Below are positions 8,428 through 16,196 of a stretch of 64,000 bases of DNA, in pieces. How positions within the stretch are numbered: position 1 is the stretch's first letter; every line of letters begins with the position of its first letter. Under the pieces are notes generated by a model that was not told the origin of the DNA, did no database searches, and saw nothing but the letters and a program-made list of their open reading frames with translations. Source of the stretch: Streptomyces griseosporeus (GTDB lineage: Bacteria; Actinomycetota; Actinomycetes; Streptomycetales; Streptomycetaceae); the NCBI RefSeq assembly GCF_014656055.1, contig NZ_BNBR01000001.1, forward strand, positions 434,001 to 498,000. Direction: 5' to 3'. A program made the translations under genes and the position numbers.

Positions 8428-8937
8428 TCACACCTCCGATCGCACCCGGGTCAGCTCCCCCGCGACCCCGGCGGCCCAGCCCTCGATCCGGTGGAAGTCG
8501 CGGAAGTCACCGCCCTTTCCGTTCTTCAGGAGCATCCGGGCCACCCACCCCCGCGCGCCCTCCTCCAGACGGCCGCCGAAGGTGACGTGCTCGCGGGCGT
8601 CGAGCCGGTCCATGATGCGCCGGACGCCGGGCACGGGCGGGACGTCCCGCTCGCCGGCCGAGGGGTCGAGTGGGCCGCTGCTGAACAGCCACACGGGCCG
8701 TCCGGCCAGAGCCCGTCGGTTTCGGCGGGCGAAGCGCCGGGCGTCCTTGTGCCAGCGTCCGGCGTACAGCGCACCGCCGATCACCACGGCGTCGTACGGG
8801 GACACGTCCTTCACCGTCCCGGCGGGCCGGGTCTCGACGGTCAGTCCCTCCTTGCTCAGCACCGCGGCGACGGCGTCGGCGATCTCCGCGGTCGATCCGT
8901 TGGTCGACCCGTGGACGACCAGCACGGTCGCGTTCAT
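8428..8937 (-). CDS. Flavodoxin-domain protein
   Basis: 169 residues. The N-terminal VLVVHGSTNGSTAEIADAVA is the phosphate-binding loop of flavodoxins and protoporphyrinogen oxidase HemG-like proteins; VVIGGALYAGRWH and LFSSGPLDPS are the later FMN-contacting blocks. The protein most likely binds FMN and acts in electron transfer. Start ATG 8937 is 43 bases after the CBS gene stop on the same strand, so the two probably form an operon driven from the 9.7-10.1 kb region. Actinomycete flavodoxins of this kind are often found with CBS and universal-stress genes (family knowledge). Confidence 0.85.
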   Translation of the reverse strand: MNATVLVVHGSTNGSTAEIADAVAAVLSKEGLTVETRPAGTVKDVSPYDAVVIGGALYAGRWHKDARRFARRNRRALAGRPVWLFSSGPLDPSAGERDVPPVPGVRRIMDRLDAREHVTFGGRLEEGARGWVARMLLKNGKGGDFRDFHRIEGWAAGVAGELTRVRSEV

Positions 8938-8980
8938 GGCGGCCTCCTTCGGTTGGGTGGGCGCGGTCGGCGGGGCTCGG

Positions 8981-9715
8981 TCACAGCCGGCGCGGCCAGC
9001 CGTCGGCGACGCCGCGCACAGCGGGCTCGGCGGGCCGGATGCGGCGGCTGTCGTCCAGGCGGTGGGTGAGCCGGTCGACGACCGCGACCACTCCGTCGAT
9101 CTGCTGGGTCATGGACAGGACGATCTCCCGTTCGCTGCGGCGTTCGACCTCCCCGAAGAGGGTGACGACGCCCTCCGTCACGGAGACGCCGATGCCGCGC
9201 GGAGCCAGTGACAGGGCGCCTACCAGCACGTCGCCGACGACCCTGCGGCGGATCTCGTCGTCGGGCCGCAGGAACACGGCCAGCAGGTCGCGCCGGGTGA
9301 CGATGCCGGTGAGGCGGTTCTCGGCGTCGAGGACGGGCAGCCGTTCGACGCGGTGCCGGACCATGGAGCGGGCGGCCTCGGCGATGGTGGCGTCGGCGGG
9401 GACGGTCACGGGCGGTGCGCTCATCAGCTGACCTGCCGTACGGGCCCGGGCCTTGGCGGCGCGCCTGCGCCCGTCCCGGGTCAGGGCGGCGAGCCGCAAC
9501 CGCCTCGGAGGCTCGTCCTGGCGGGGGCCGTCGGCCTGCCGGGCGAGCAGGTCCGTCTCCGAGACGACGCCGATGACCCTGCGGTCCTCGTCGACCACCG
9601 GGAGTCCGCTGACGCCGTGCTCGGCGAGCAGCCGCGCCACCTCTTTGAAGGGGGTGCCGTACGTGGCACTGACGACCTCGGTCGTCATCACGGATGCGAC
9701 CTTGTCGTGCTTCAT
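8981..9715 (-). CDS. CBS-pair protein with C-terminal BON domain
   Basis: 244 residues. Two CBS modules: KVASVMTTEVVSATYGTPFKEVARLL...GLPVVDEDRRVIGVVSETDLL and TAGQLMSAPPVTVPADATIAEAARSM...LPVLDAENRLTGIVTRRDLLAVF, then a BON domain (VTEGVVTLFGEVERRSEREIVLSMTQQIDGVVAVVDRL). CBS pairs bind adenylates, BON domains bind membranes or lipids, so it may be an energy sensor. I chose ATG 9715, which gives the usual MKHDKVASVM start; ATG 9757 lies too close to its GGAGGAG. It leads into the flavodoxin gene. Confidence 0.88.
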   Translation of the reverse strand: MKHDKVASVMTTEVVSATYGTPFKEVARLLAEHGVSGLPVVDEDRRVIGVVSETDLLARQADGPRQDEPPRRLRLAALTRDGRRRAAKARARTAGQLMSAPPVTVPADATIAEAARSMVRHRVERLPVLDAENRLTGIVTRRDLLAVFLRPDDEIRRRVVGDVLVGALSLAPRGIGVSVTEGVVTLFGEVERRSEREIVLSMTQQIDGVVAVVDRLTHRLDDSRRIRPAEPAVRGVADGWPRRL

Positions 9716-9835
9716 GGCTGTCTTCTTCCTCAGCGCGTTTCGTCGGTCACCGCTCATCTCCTCCGGGATCGGTCGTCACTTCGAGCGTGCGCCGCGGGCG
9801 CCCACAGACCCAGGGGCTGACCGGGGACGACAGGG

Positions 9836-9888
9836 GGGCCGGTCGGCCCTGACCCGTGGGACCTGTCGGACCGGGCCGGTCCCACGGG
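9836..9888. promoter_or_regulatory. Nested palindromes in the divergent control region
   Basis: GGGCCG-GT-CGGCCC (9836-9849) is followed by an 11-bp perfect inverted repeat CCCGTGGGACC (9853-9863) / GGTCCCACGGG (9878-9888), which itself contains GGACCG-GGC-CGGTCC (9868-9882). Position between two divergent stress-type genes suggests a regulator binding site; a hairpin role is also possible. Confidence 0.5.
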
Positions 9889-10073
9889 CGCAGGCGGCGG
9901 ACGCGGCCGGCGGGGTTACGACCGTCCAGCGGGCGTGGGAGGAAGGGCACGTGGGCGCGGCCGGCGGGGCGAGGCGGCTTTCCCAAGGCAGGCGGGGCCC
10001 GGCTCGGCGGTGGCGTCCGCCGAGCGGCCCGGGCCTGGGGCCGAGTGGACGGTGGCCGCGGCGCGGGTCCGCG

Positions 10074-10118
10074 GGCACGCTGGAGATACCGGGTCCTCGC
10101 TGGAGGTACCGGGTCCTC
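10074..10118 (+). promoter_or_regulatory. Promoter motif and 20-bp tandem repeat upstream of the 10139 gene
   Basis: GCTGGAGATACCGGGTCCTC (10079-10098) is repeated at 10099-10118 with one change. The 17-mer at 10074-10090 (GGCACG-CTGGAG-ATACC) recurs at 10663-10679 before the next gene with 14 of 17 bases identical, suggesting a shared promoter type. Confidence 0.45.
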
Positions 10119-10138
10119 TCTCACCCTGGAGGCACGTC

Positions 10139-10606
10139 ATGAACGCTCCGGCCTCGACGAGCATGCTGCGGGCGCTGGCGCCCGAGCACCGGACCATGCT
10201 GCTGGGGACGGCGCGCGAGGTGTCGTTCCCCCAGGGTTCCAGGCTGTTCGAGGAGGGTGGCCGGGCCGACCGCTTCTGGGTCGTCCGCAGCGGCGTCGTC
10301 GATCTCGACCTGCACGTGCCCGGCCGCCGGGCGGCCGTCATCGAGTCGCTCGGCCACGACGACCTGCTCGGCTGGTCCTGGCTGTACGGCCCGCACGTCT
10401 GGCGCCTGGGCGCGGGGGCCGCCACGCCGGTGCGGGCCCACGAGTTCGACGCGGCGGCCGTGCGCGACCTGTTCCGCCGTGACCCCGCCTTCGGCCTGGC
10501 CGTCTCCCAGTGGGTCGGCGAGGTCGTAGCCGACCGCCTGCACGCCGCCCGGAGCCGGCTGCTGGAGTTGTACGGCCCCACGGCGGCGTCGGCCTGGACC
10601 GAGTGA
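10139..10606 (+). CDS. Cyclic nucleotide-binding domain protein without DNA-binding domain
   Basis: 155 residues consisting of one CRP-type beta-roll: MLLGTAREVSFPQGSRLFEEGGRADRFWVVRSGVVDLDL... followed by a C-helix (FGLAVSQWVGEVVADRLHAARSRLLELYG). There is no helix-turn-helix, so unlike Crp it cannot bind DNA directly. The phosphate-binding cassette is not canonical: LGHDDLLGWSWLYGPHVW replaces the FGE-LL-RAA pattern, so cyclic-nucleotide binding is doubtful. Start ATG 10139 follows CTGGAGGC. It is the first of a same-strand series (10139-14520) including a PNPOx fusion, a channel and PPK2. Confidence 0.8.
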   Translation: MNAPASTSMLRALAPEHRTMLLGTAREVSFPQGSRLFEEGGRADRFWVVRSGVVDLDLHVPGRRAAVIESLGHDDLLGWSWLYGPHVWRLGAGAATPVRAHEFDAAAVRDLFRRDPAFGLAVSQWVGEVVADRLHAARSRLLELYGPTAASAWTE

Positions 10607-10662
10607 CCAAGGCCTCGGCGCCCAGGACAGCCGTCCGTGCCGTGCGGTGGCCGGTCCGCCAT

Positions 10663-10679
10663 GGCACGTTGGAGGCACC
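10663..10679 (+). promoter_or_regulatory. Promoter motif upstream of the DUF1918-XRE-PNPOx gene
   Basis: GGCACGTTGGAGGCACC, 25 bases before ATG 10704, matches the element at 10074-10090 in 14 of 17 positions. Likely the same promoter class. Confidence 0.4.
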
Positions 10680-10703
10680 ATCCCCGCGAGAGAGGGCAGC
10701 GCC

Positions 10704-11612
10704 ATGCGAGCTCGGCTCGGCGACCGCCTCGTCATCGAGAGCCCGGCGACCGGTGCCCCCGTGCGCGACGGCGAGATCGTCGGCCTGCACCACGCGGACG
10801 GGACACCGCCGTACGACGTCCGCTGGTCGGACACGGACGACGTGACGCTCGTCCATCCGGGACCCGACGCCCGTATCCGGCACACCGCCGGGCCGGGCGG
10901 TGAACCCGCCGGGGGCGGGGCGGACGAGGCACCGGCGCCCCACGCGGGCGGCCCGCCGGGTGGGGTCAACCCCGGCGACATCGGCCGGCGCGTCGCGCTG
11001 GAGCGGCGACGGCAGGGGCTCACCCGCGAGGAGACCGCCCGGCGCGCCCGCATGTCGCCCGAGTATCTGGCGTACCTGGAGCAGCAGCCCGCGGACCCGA
11101 GTCCCGCGACGCTCGTGTCCCTGGCGGACGCCCTGCACACCACCGTGAGCGCCCTGCGGGGGGCGGGCCTCGACCTGCCGCCCGGGCAGGGCCGGGCGCT
11201 GCTGCACCCCCGGCTCGACGACCTGGGCCCCGAGGAGTGCCGGGCCCTGCTCTCCACGCACGGGGTGGGGCGTGTCGCGGTGTCGGCGCCGGACGGCCGC
11301 CCGGTGATCGTCCCGGTCAACTACGACGTCGTCGACGACGCCATCGTCTTCCGCACCCGGCCCGACGCGCTGCCGGCCGCGGCCGTCGGGGCCGAGACCG
11401 CCTTCGAGGTCGACCACGTGGACGAGGCGCTGAGCCAGGGCTGGAGCGTGCTCGCCCTGGGGCCGGCGAGCGCCGTCACGGACCCGGAGGCCGTGCGGCG
11501 GCTCACCCGGACGGCGCACAGCACCCCCTGGGCGGGCGGCGAGCGCGAGATGTGGGTGTCGATCCGCCCCACGACGCTGACCGGCCGCCGCATCACCTCC
11601 GCCGACCGGTAG
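10704..11612 (+). CDS. DUF1918 - XRE helix-turn-helix - pyridoxamine 5'-phosphate oxidase fusion
   Basis: 302 residues in three parts. Residues 1-58 are a DUF1918 domain (MRARLGDRLVIESPATGAPVRDGEIVG...YDVRWSD). A Gly/Pro linker leads to an XRE helix-turn-helix at about 90-150 (IGRRVALERRRQGLTREETARRARMSPEYLAYLEQ). The rest is a split-barrel PNPOx-like flavin domain (CRALLSTHGVGRVAVSAPDGRPVIVPVNYDVVDDAIVFRT). The layout suggests a redox- or flavin-responsive transcription factor. Start ATG 10704 is behind GAGAGGGC. The channel gene follows after 29 bases and is probably in the same transcript. Confidence 0.85.
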   Translation: MRARLGDRLVIESPATGAPVRDGEIVGLHHADGTPPYDVRWSDTDDVTLVHPGPDARIRHTAGPGGEPAGGGADEAPAPHAGGPPGGVNPGDIGRRVALERRRQGLTREETARRARMSPEYLAYLEQQPADPSPATLVSLADALHTTVSALRGAGLDLPPGQGRALLHPRLDDLGPEECRALLSTHGVGRVAVSAPDGRPVIVPVNYDVVDDAIVFRTRPDALPAAAVGAETAFEVDHVDEALSQGWSVLALGPASAVTDPEAVRRLTRTAHSTPWAGGEREMWVSIRPTTLTGRRITSADR

Positions 11613-11641
11613 GCCCGAGCGCCGGGAGGCCGGGAGATGCC

Positions 11642-12520
11642 ATGAAGTGGTCGGTGTCGCTGCTGGGTGCCGGGCTCGTCCTGGTCGTCCTGCGGGACCT
11701 GTTCCACACGTTGTGGCATCCGACCCGGCACGGCGGTCTGAGCCGCCTCGTCATGACGGCCCTGTGGCGGCTGTCCCGGCGGGTGCGGCCGCGCCGGCGT
11801 GTGGCGGGGCTCGTGGGACCGCTCGCCATGGTCACCGTGGTCGTCATGTGGGCCGCGACGGTCGTCCTGGGCTGGGCGATCATCTACTGGCCCCACATGC
11901 CGGGCGCCTTCCGCTTCGCCCCGGGTTCGGAGGCGGCCCGGGCGCCGTCCGCGCTCGACTCCGTCTACCTGTCCCTGGTCACCGTGGCCACGCTCGGGCT
12001 GGGCGACATCGCCCCCGCCGAGGGGTGGCTGCGCGTGGTCTCACCGCTGGAGGCCCTGGTCGGCTTCGCGCTGCTCACGGCCGCCGTCTCCTGGGTGCTG
12101 GAGATCTACCCGGCGTTGTCCCGCCGGCGCGCGCTGGCCGTGCGGCTGGCGCTGCTGCGCGAGGCGGACCCGACGCCCCGGCAGCTCGACAACACGGCGG
12201 GCGCGCTGCTGCTGGACGGGCTGGCCGGCGAAGTGGTGCGGGTGCGGGTGGACTTCACGCAGTACGCGGAGGCCTACTACTTCCACGACGGGGAGGACCG
12301 GGCGTCGTTCGCGGCGATGGCCGGGTTCGCCGGTGCCCTCGCCGAGCGCGGGCAGCGGGCAGGGCGCCCGGAGGTCCGGCTGGCCGGTGAGCTGTTGGCC
12401 GCCGCGCTGCGGGACCTCGCCGCCGTACTCGACCAGCGTTTCCTGCACACGGGCGGCGCGCCGGCGGAGGTCTTCGCCGCGTACGCCGCCGACCACGACG
12501 GTGGCCCTGCCCGACGGTGA
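11642..12520 (+). CDS. Ion channel-like membrane protein with altered selectivity filter
   Basis: 292 residues. Three N-terminal hydrophobic segments and a pore region LDSVYLSLVTVATLGLGDIAP (about residues 105-125), followed by a helix and a 130-residue cytoplasmic part. The pore has the layout of a two-helix K+ channel, but the filter reads TLGLGD in place of TIGYGD or TVGYGD, so ion selectivity may differ. The soluble tail (QLDNTAGALLLDGLAGEVVRVRVDFTQYAEAYYFHDGED) has no RCK signature I recognise. ATG 11642 is preceded by GGGAG. Close spacing to the XRE-PNPOx gene suggests the channel serves the same stress response. Confidence 0.75.
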   Translation: MKWSVSLLGAGLVLVVLRDLFHTLWHPTRHGGLSRLVMTALWRLSRRVRPRRRVAGLVGPLAMVTVVVMWAATVVLGWAIIYWPHMPGAFRFAPGSEAARAPSALDSVYLSLVTVATLGLGDIAPAEGWLRVVSPLEALVGFALLTAAVSWVLEIYPALSRRRALAVRLALLREADPTPRQLDNTAGALLLDGLAGEVVRVRVDFTQYAEAYYFHDGEDRASFAAMAGFAGALAERGQRAGRPEVRLAGELLAAALRDLAAVLDQRFLHTGGAPAEVFAAYAADHDGGPARR

Positions 12521-12613
12521 CCGGCGGTCGCGAGCAACGGCCCCCACCGCGGGGTCGCGAGCCGCCGGCCCGGTGATCGCCTCGACCGCTGTGATCGCTC
12601 GGGCCGGTGTGCC

Positions 12614-12619
12614 TACACT
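12614..12619 (+). promoter_or_regulatory. Possible -10 box for the ppk2 unit
   Basis: TACACT in GTGCCTACACTGCC matches the Streptomyces -10 pattern and would give a leader of about 100 bases before ATG 12725. No good -35 is seen. Confidence 0.3.
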
Positions 12620-12724
12620 GCCCACGTCCGGCGTGCCGCGAGGCGGGCGCACCGGCGCGTACGGCCCCGGACGGGCCGGCGGTCGGCCCCCTCGCGTCCC
12701 GGGGTGACCAGGAAGGCGGTCCGT

Positions 12725-13528
12725 ATGAGCGGCAAGCGGGCGGCGAAGGTGCCGCGCTCGGTCTACGAGAAGGAACTGCTGCGGCTCCAGACGGAGTTGG
12801 TGAAGGTCCAGGAGTGGGTGAGGGCCGAGGGCGCCCGGCTGGTGGTGGTCTTCGAGGGCCGGGACGCGGCCGGCAAGGGCGGCACGATCAAGCGGGTCGC
12901 CGAGCACCTCAACCCCCGGGTGGCCCGTATCGCGGCGCTGCCGAAGCCGACCGAGCGCGAGCGCACCCAGTGGTATTTCCAGCGGTACGCGGAGCAGCTG
13001 CCGGGCGCGGGAGAGATCGTGCTGTTCGACCGCTCCTGGTACAACCGGGCCGGCGTGGAGCGGGTGATGGGCTTCTGCACCGACGAGGAGTACCAGCGCT
13101 TCCTGCGTCAGTGCCCCGTCTTCGAGCGGATGCTCGTGGAGGACGGGATCCTGCTGCGCAAGTACTGGTTCTCGGTGAGCGACAAGGAGCAGCAGAAGCG
13201 GTTCCGGCGCCGCATGGAGGACCCGCTGCGCCGCTGGAAGCTCTCGCCGATGGACCTGGAGTCGATCACGCACTGGGAGGCGTACTCCCGGGCCAAGGAC
13301 ACGATGATGGCGCACACCGACATCCCCGACGCGCCGTGGTACGTGGTGGAGAGCGACGACAAGCGGCGCGCCCGGCTGAACATGATCGCGCATCTGCTCG
13401 ACTCCCTGCCCTACCACGACGTTCCGCCCCCGGCCCTGGAGCTGCCGCCGCGCCCGCCGTCCACGGGATACGAACGCCCTCCGCGCGAAGAGCGGAACTA
13501 CGTCCCGGACCACGCGGCGGATCTGTGA
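12725..13528 (+). CDS. ppk2: Polyphosphate kinase 2 (PPK2)
   Basis: 267 residues of the PPK2 family, which uses polyphosphate to phosphorylate nucleotides or makes polyphosphate. Walker A is GRDAAGKGGTI (about residues 43-53), Walker B and lid are LFDRSWYNRAGVERVMGF, and LSPMDLESITHWEAYSRAKD and WYVVESDDKRRARLNMI are family blocks. Single-domain length fits class I or III. I selected ATG 12725 with AGGAAGG upstream; an in-frame GTG at 12704 has none. The stop overlaps the start of the next gene (GTGA at 13525-13528), so the pair is translationally coupled. It fits an energy-reserve role with the neighbouring CBS and PEP synthase-like proteins. Confidence 0.92.
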   Translation: MSGKRAAKVPRSVYEKELLRLQTELVKVQEWVRAEGARLVVVFEGRDAAGKGGTIKRVAEHLNPRVARIAALPKPTERERTQWYFQRYAEQLPGAGEIVLFDRSWYNRAGVERVMGFCTDEEYQRFLRQCPVFERMLVEDGILLRKYWFSVSDKEQQKRFRRRMEDPLRRWKLSPMDLESITHWEAYSRAKDTMMAHTDIPDAPWYVVESDDKRRARLNMIAHLLDSLPYHDVPPPALELPPRPPSTGYERPPREERNYVPDHAADL

Positions 13529-14520
13529 CGGCTGCCCTCCCGCACCCGGCACACGGGGTGCGGCACAGCGACGTCACGGGGGACGACGGCACGTGGGCGG
13601 GGCTGTGCCTGGACGTCCGGGACGGTGGCCGGCGGCCGGGGCTGTGCGTGTTCCGTGCCGGGCAGCGGCTGCTGCTGTCCCAGCTGTCGCGGCCCGTGCT
13701 GCTCGCCGTCGTCGACGAAGACCTGCAGGGCGTGGACTTCTGGCGCACCGACGGGTACCGCTCGCTCGTTCCGCCGCTGCGCGCGGACACGGCGCGTGCG
13801 CTGGCGGGCAGTCCGCGGCGGTGGGCGCACCGCTTCGCGCGGCACCTCGCCGGAGCGGCGGAGGGCCCGCTGCACGAGGGCCGCTGGCTGCTGTCGTACG
13901 ACAGTCCGCTCGCCCGTTGGCGCCACCCCGGCGACTCGCACGCGCGGCACTGGCGCTCGATGCTCGTCGAGGGTCATCCCGACGGGTACGTCGACTGGTT
14001 CCTGCACGCGCACGCATGGGAGATCCTGCCGCTGCGGCCGGTGCCGGACGCCGACGACGGCCGGGTCAAGGCGTACCGCAAGCAGGCCCGTGACGGGACG
14101 CTGCCGCCTGTGCTGTTGTGGTGGGTGAGCGGCCTGGACTGCCATCTCGTCCTGGACGGACACGCGCGCCTCGCCGCGGCGATCGCCGAGTCCGTCGAGC
14201 CTGCGGTGCTGCAGCTGCGGCGCGCGCTGCCGCGCGACGAGCTGGCCGCGGGCGTCGAGGAGGCCGCGGAGTCCTACGAGCGTGAACTGGCCCGCTTCGC
14301 CGGGCTCCGCGCCGTGCACGGTTCCGCCGTCCCGGACGGCGCCGCCGTCGCCGGACCCCGGCTCGCCCGCCGCCTGCACCACCTGCACACCGCGCAACGG
14401 CCGACGTGGTCCTGGCCGCTGCCCGGCGGGGAGGAGCGGTGGCGGCGGATCGCACGGGAGACGACCGACGGCACGGCCTGGCCCGCCGCCTCGTACGGAG
14501 ACCCGCCCGCCGCGTCGTGA
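13525..14520 (+). CDS. Hypothetical protein with ParB-like motif, coupled to ppk2
   Basis: 331 residues, not a family I can name. It starts at GTG 13525, overlapping the PPK2 stop by four bases. A C-terminal half segment LPPVLLWWVSGLDCHLVLDGHARLAAAIAESVEPAVLQL resembles the VLDGHHRLAAA loop of ParB-like nuclease domains, which in some relatives bind CTP or hydrolyse phosphate esters. The N-terminal half has conserved-looking blocks (FRTDGYRSLVPPL is actually in WRTDGYRSL, and WLLSYDSPLARWRHPGDSHARHWRSML). No signal peptide or membrane helix. The tight coupling suggests a role in nucleotide or polyphosphate metabolism (inference). The stop codon lies inside the first unit of a tandem repeat. 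Confidence 0.7.
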   Translation: MTAALPHPAHGVRHSDVTGDDGTWAGLCLDVRDGGRRPGLCVFRAGQRLLLSQLSRPVLLAVVDEDLQGVDFWRTDGYRSLVPPLRADTARALAGSPRRWAHRFARHLAGAAEGPLHEGRWLLSYDSPLARWRHPGDSHARHWRSMLVEGHPDGYVDWFLHAHAWEILPLRPVPDADDGRVKAYRKQARDGTLPPVLLWWVSGLDCHLVLDGHARLAAAIAESVEPAVLQLRRALPRDELAAGVEEAAESYERELARFAGLRAVHGSAVPDGAAVAGPRLARRLHHLHTAQRPTWSWPLPGGEERWRRIARETTDGTAWPAASYGDPPAAS

Positions 14521-14645
14521 GCGGGGCGGGTGCGGCCTTGTCGTGAGCGGGGCGGTGCGGCGTTCTCGTGAGCCGGGCGGGCGCGGCCTTCTCGTGAGCG
14601 GGCCGGTGCGGCCATCTCGTGAGCGGGCGGGCCGGTGCGGCCTGG
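14515..14645 (+). repeat. Tandem repeat, five units of 25-26 bp
   Basis: Units begin TCGTGAGC at 14515, 14541, 14566, 14592 and 14617 (periods 26, 25, 26, 25) and continue GGGCGGGTGCGGCC with small changes. The first unit contains the stop codon of the preceding gene. A similar array beginning GTGACCGG lies at 44996. Confidence 0.85.
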
Positions 14646-14650
14646 CGTCA

Positions 14651-14695
14651 AAAAGATGGGCGCGCCCGGTCGTGGACAACGGGCCGGGCGCGCCC
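14651..14695 (-). terminator. Intrinsic terminator of the fabF gene
   Basis: GGGCGCGCCCGG (14658-14669) and CCGGGCGCGCCC (14684-14695) form a perfect 12-bp stem with a 14-base loop. On the minus strand it is followed by ATCTTTTTG, a U tract. This is a textbook Rho-independent terminator six bases past the fabF stop. Confidence 0.85.
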
Positions 14696-14700
14696 GCTCC

Positions 14701-15915
14701 TCACCGGGTGAAGACGAGACTGACGTTGTGTCCGCCGAACCCGAACGAGTTGGACAGCGCCGCGGACCACTGGCCCGTGCGGGGCTCACCGCGCACCACG
14801 TCCACCTCCACGCGCGGGTCCAGCTCGTCGAGGTTGCGCGTGGCCGGCACGGTGCCGTCCCTGAGCGCGAGCAGGGCGGTGAGGGCGCCGACGGTTCCGG
14901 AGGCGCCCAGCATGTGCCCGGTCATCGACTTCGTCGCCGTCACCGCGACGCCGTTGCCGAGCACCCGCCCGATGGCCTCGGCCTCCGCCACGTCACCGGA
15001 CTCCGTCGACGTGGCGTGGGCGTGCACGACCCCGATGTCCGACGGGTCCAGACCGGCGTCGCGCAGCGCCAGTTCCATGGCGAAGACCTGGCCGTCCGCG
15101 TCGGAGGCGGTGATGTGGTCCGCGCTGGAACTCACGGCGCTGCCGGCCAGCGTGCCGTAGGCGCGGGCGCCGCGGGCCTCGGCGAACCCGGCGCGTTCGA
15201 GCACCATGATCCCGGCGCCCTCGCCCATGACGAACCCGGACCGGCGGACGTCGAACGGGCGGGACACGGACTCCGGGTCCGTGGACTGCGTCGACAGGGC
15301 CGTCATCTGGGCGAAGGCGGCGAGGGTGAAGGGGTGCAGGCACGCCTCCACGCCACCCGCGACGACCACGTCCACCCGTCCGCTGCGGATCAGGTCCTGG
15401 CCGAGGGCGAGGGCCTCCGCCCCGGACGCGCAGGCGCTCACCGGAGTCCGGGCGCCGCCCTTCGCGCCGAGGTCCATGCTCACCCAGGCCGCGGGCCCGT
15501 TGGGCATCAGCATGGGGATGGCGAACGGCGACATCCGGCGCAGCCCGGTGCGTTCGAGGATGTCGTCCTGGCCCAGCGTGCTGAGGATGCCGCCGGTGCC
15601 GGTACCGATGACTACGGCGAGCCGTTCCGGCTCGACCTGGGGGGCGCCCGCGTCCTGCCAGGCCTCGCGCGCACTGAGCAGGGCGATCTGCTCACCGCGG
15701 TCGAGCTTCCTCGCCTCGGCCCGCGGCATCTGGGCGGCGGGGTCCACCGTGAGGGGGGCCGCGACGTGCACGGGCAGGTCCGCGGCCCAGTCCTCCTCCA
15801 GCAGCCGCACCCCTGACTTGCCGTCCAGCAGCCCCGCCCACGTGGACGGCGCGTCCGCTCCCAGTGGCGTCATCGCCCCGACGCCCGTCACCAGCACACG
15901 ACCGTTACGGGTCAC
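14701..15915 (-). CDS. fabF: Beta-ketoacyl-ACP synthase II (FabF-like)
   Basis: 404-residue condensing enzyme. The catalytic triad is visible: Cys in VSACASGAEAL, His in HAHATSTESGD and His in NSFGFGGHNVSLVF, plus the Lys in TATKSMTGHMLGASG. It elongates acyl-ACP with malonyl-ACP. GTG 15915 has AAGGAGG upstream; codons before it are not conserved in character. It stands alone, with no ACP, FabD, FabH or ketoreductase near it, so it is a paralogue of the primary fatty-acid synthase or an accessory synthase, perhaps for adapting membrane lipids, rather than part of a biosynthetic cluster. Confidence 0.9.
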   Translation of the reverse strand: MTRNGRVLVTGVGAMTPLGADAPSTWAGLLDGKSGVRLLEEDWAADLPVHVAAPLTVDPAAQMPRAEARKLDRGEQIALLSAREAWQDAGAPQVEPERLAVVIGTGTGGILSTLGQDDILERTGLRRMSPFAIPMLMPNGPAAWVSMDLGAKGGARTPVSACASGAEALALGQDLIRSGRVDVVVAGGVEACLHPFTLAAFAQMTALSTQSTDPESVSRPFDVRRSGFVMGEGAGIMVLERAGFAEARGARAYGTLAGSAVSSSADHITASDADGQVFAMELALRDAGLDPSDIGVVHAHATSTESGDVAEAEAIGRVLGNGVAVTATKSMTGHMLGASGTVGALTALLALRDGTVPATRNLDELDPRVEVDVVRGEPRTGQWSAALSNSFGFGGHNVSLVFTR

Positions 15916-16133
15916 ATGAGCCTCCTTGGATTGTGCGGATGCCACAGAGCACCTGCTGTGCGTCCTCATGATGTTCCCAGTGCGGAGGCGGGTGTCAGGT
16001 CAGGAGCCGACCGATTCCCGGACGAGACCTTGTGACGTCCCCACAAGCCGCGGTACGCACGCGCTCCCCCTTCGGGGGGACCGTCGCTCCCTCAGCTCAC
16101 GCGGAGACTCGCCCAGTTGAGGTCCCCCGGCGT

Positions 16134-16165
16134 GTATCGGCGGCGTATCGAAAAGCGGATACGCC
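16134..16165 (+). promoter_or_regulatory. GTATC-box operator upstream of the VanZ-family gene
   Basis: GTATCG occurs at 16134-16139 and 16145-16150, an 11-bp direct repeat as used by OmpR-type regulators, and GGCGTATC (16142-16149) with GATACGCC (16158-16165) is a perfect 8-bp inverted repeat. It ends 32 bases before ATG 16197. The adjacent VanR-like protein is a candidate binder. Confidence 0.5.
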
Positions 16166-16196
16166 CTGGCAACCGGCCGCCGTCTCCAATGGGGGC

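Larger units (their letters stand above)
9716..10138. other. Divergent control region, CBS gene / cyclic-nucleotide-domain gene
   Basis: No gene is credible in these 423 bases. It holds the palindromes at 9836-9888 and a 20-bp tandem duplication (10079-10118, 19 of 20 identical) just upstream of the 10139 gene. The rest is GC-rich without clear elements. Confidence 0.6.

Noticed and set aside
14515..14645. CRISPR array
   Set aside because: Repeats are contiguous without unique spacers and no cas gene is present; they are simple tandem repeats.
14701..15915. Start of a polyketide or fatty-acid biosynthetic cluster
   Set aside because: Only a lone FabF is present, with its own terminator, and neighbours are unrelated.
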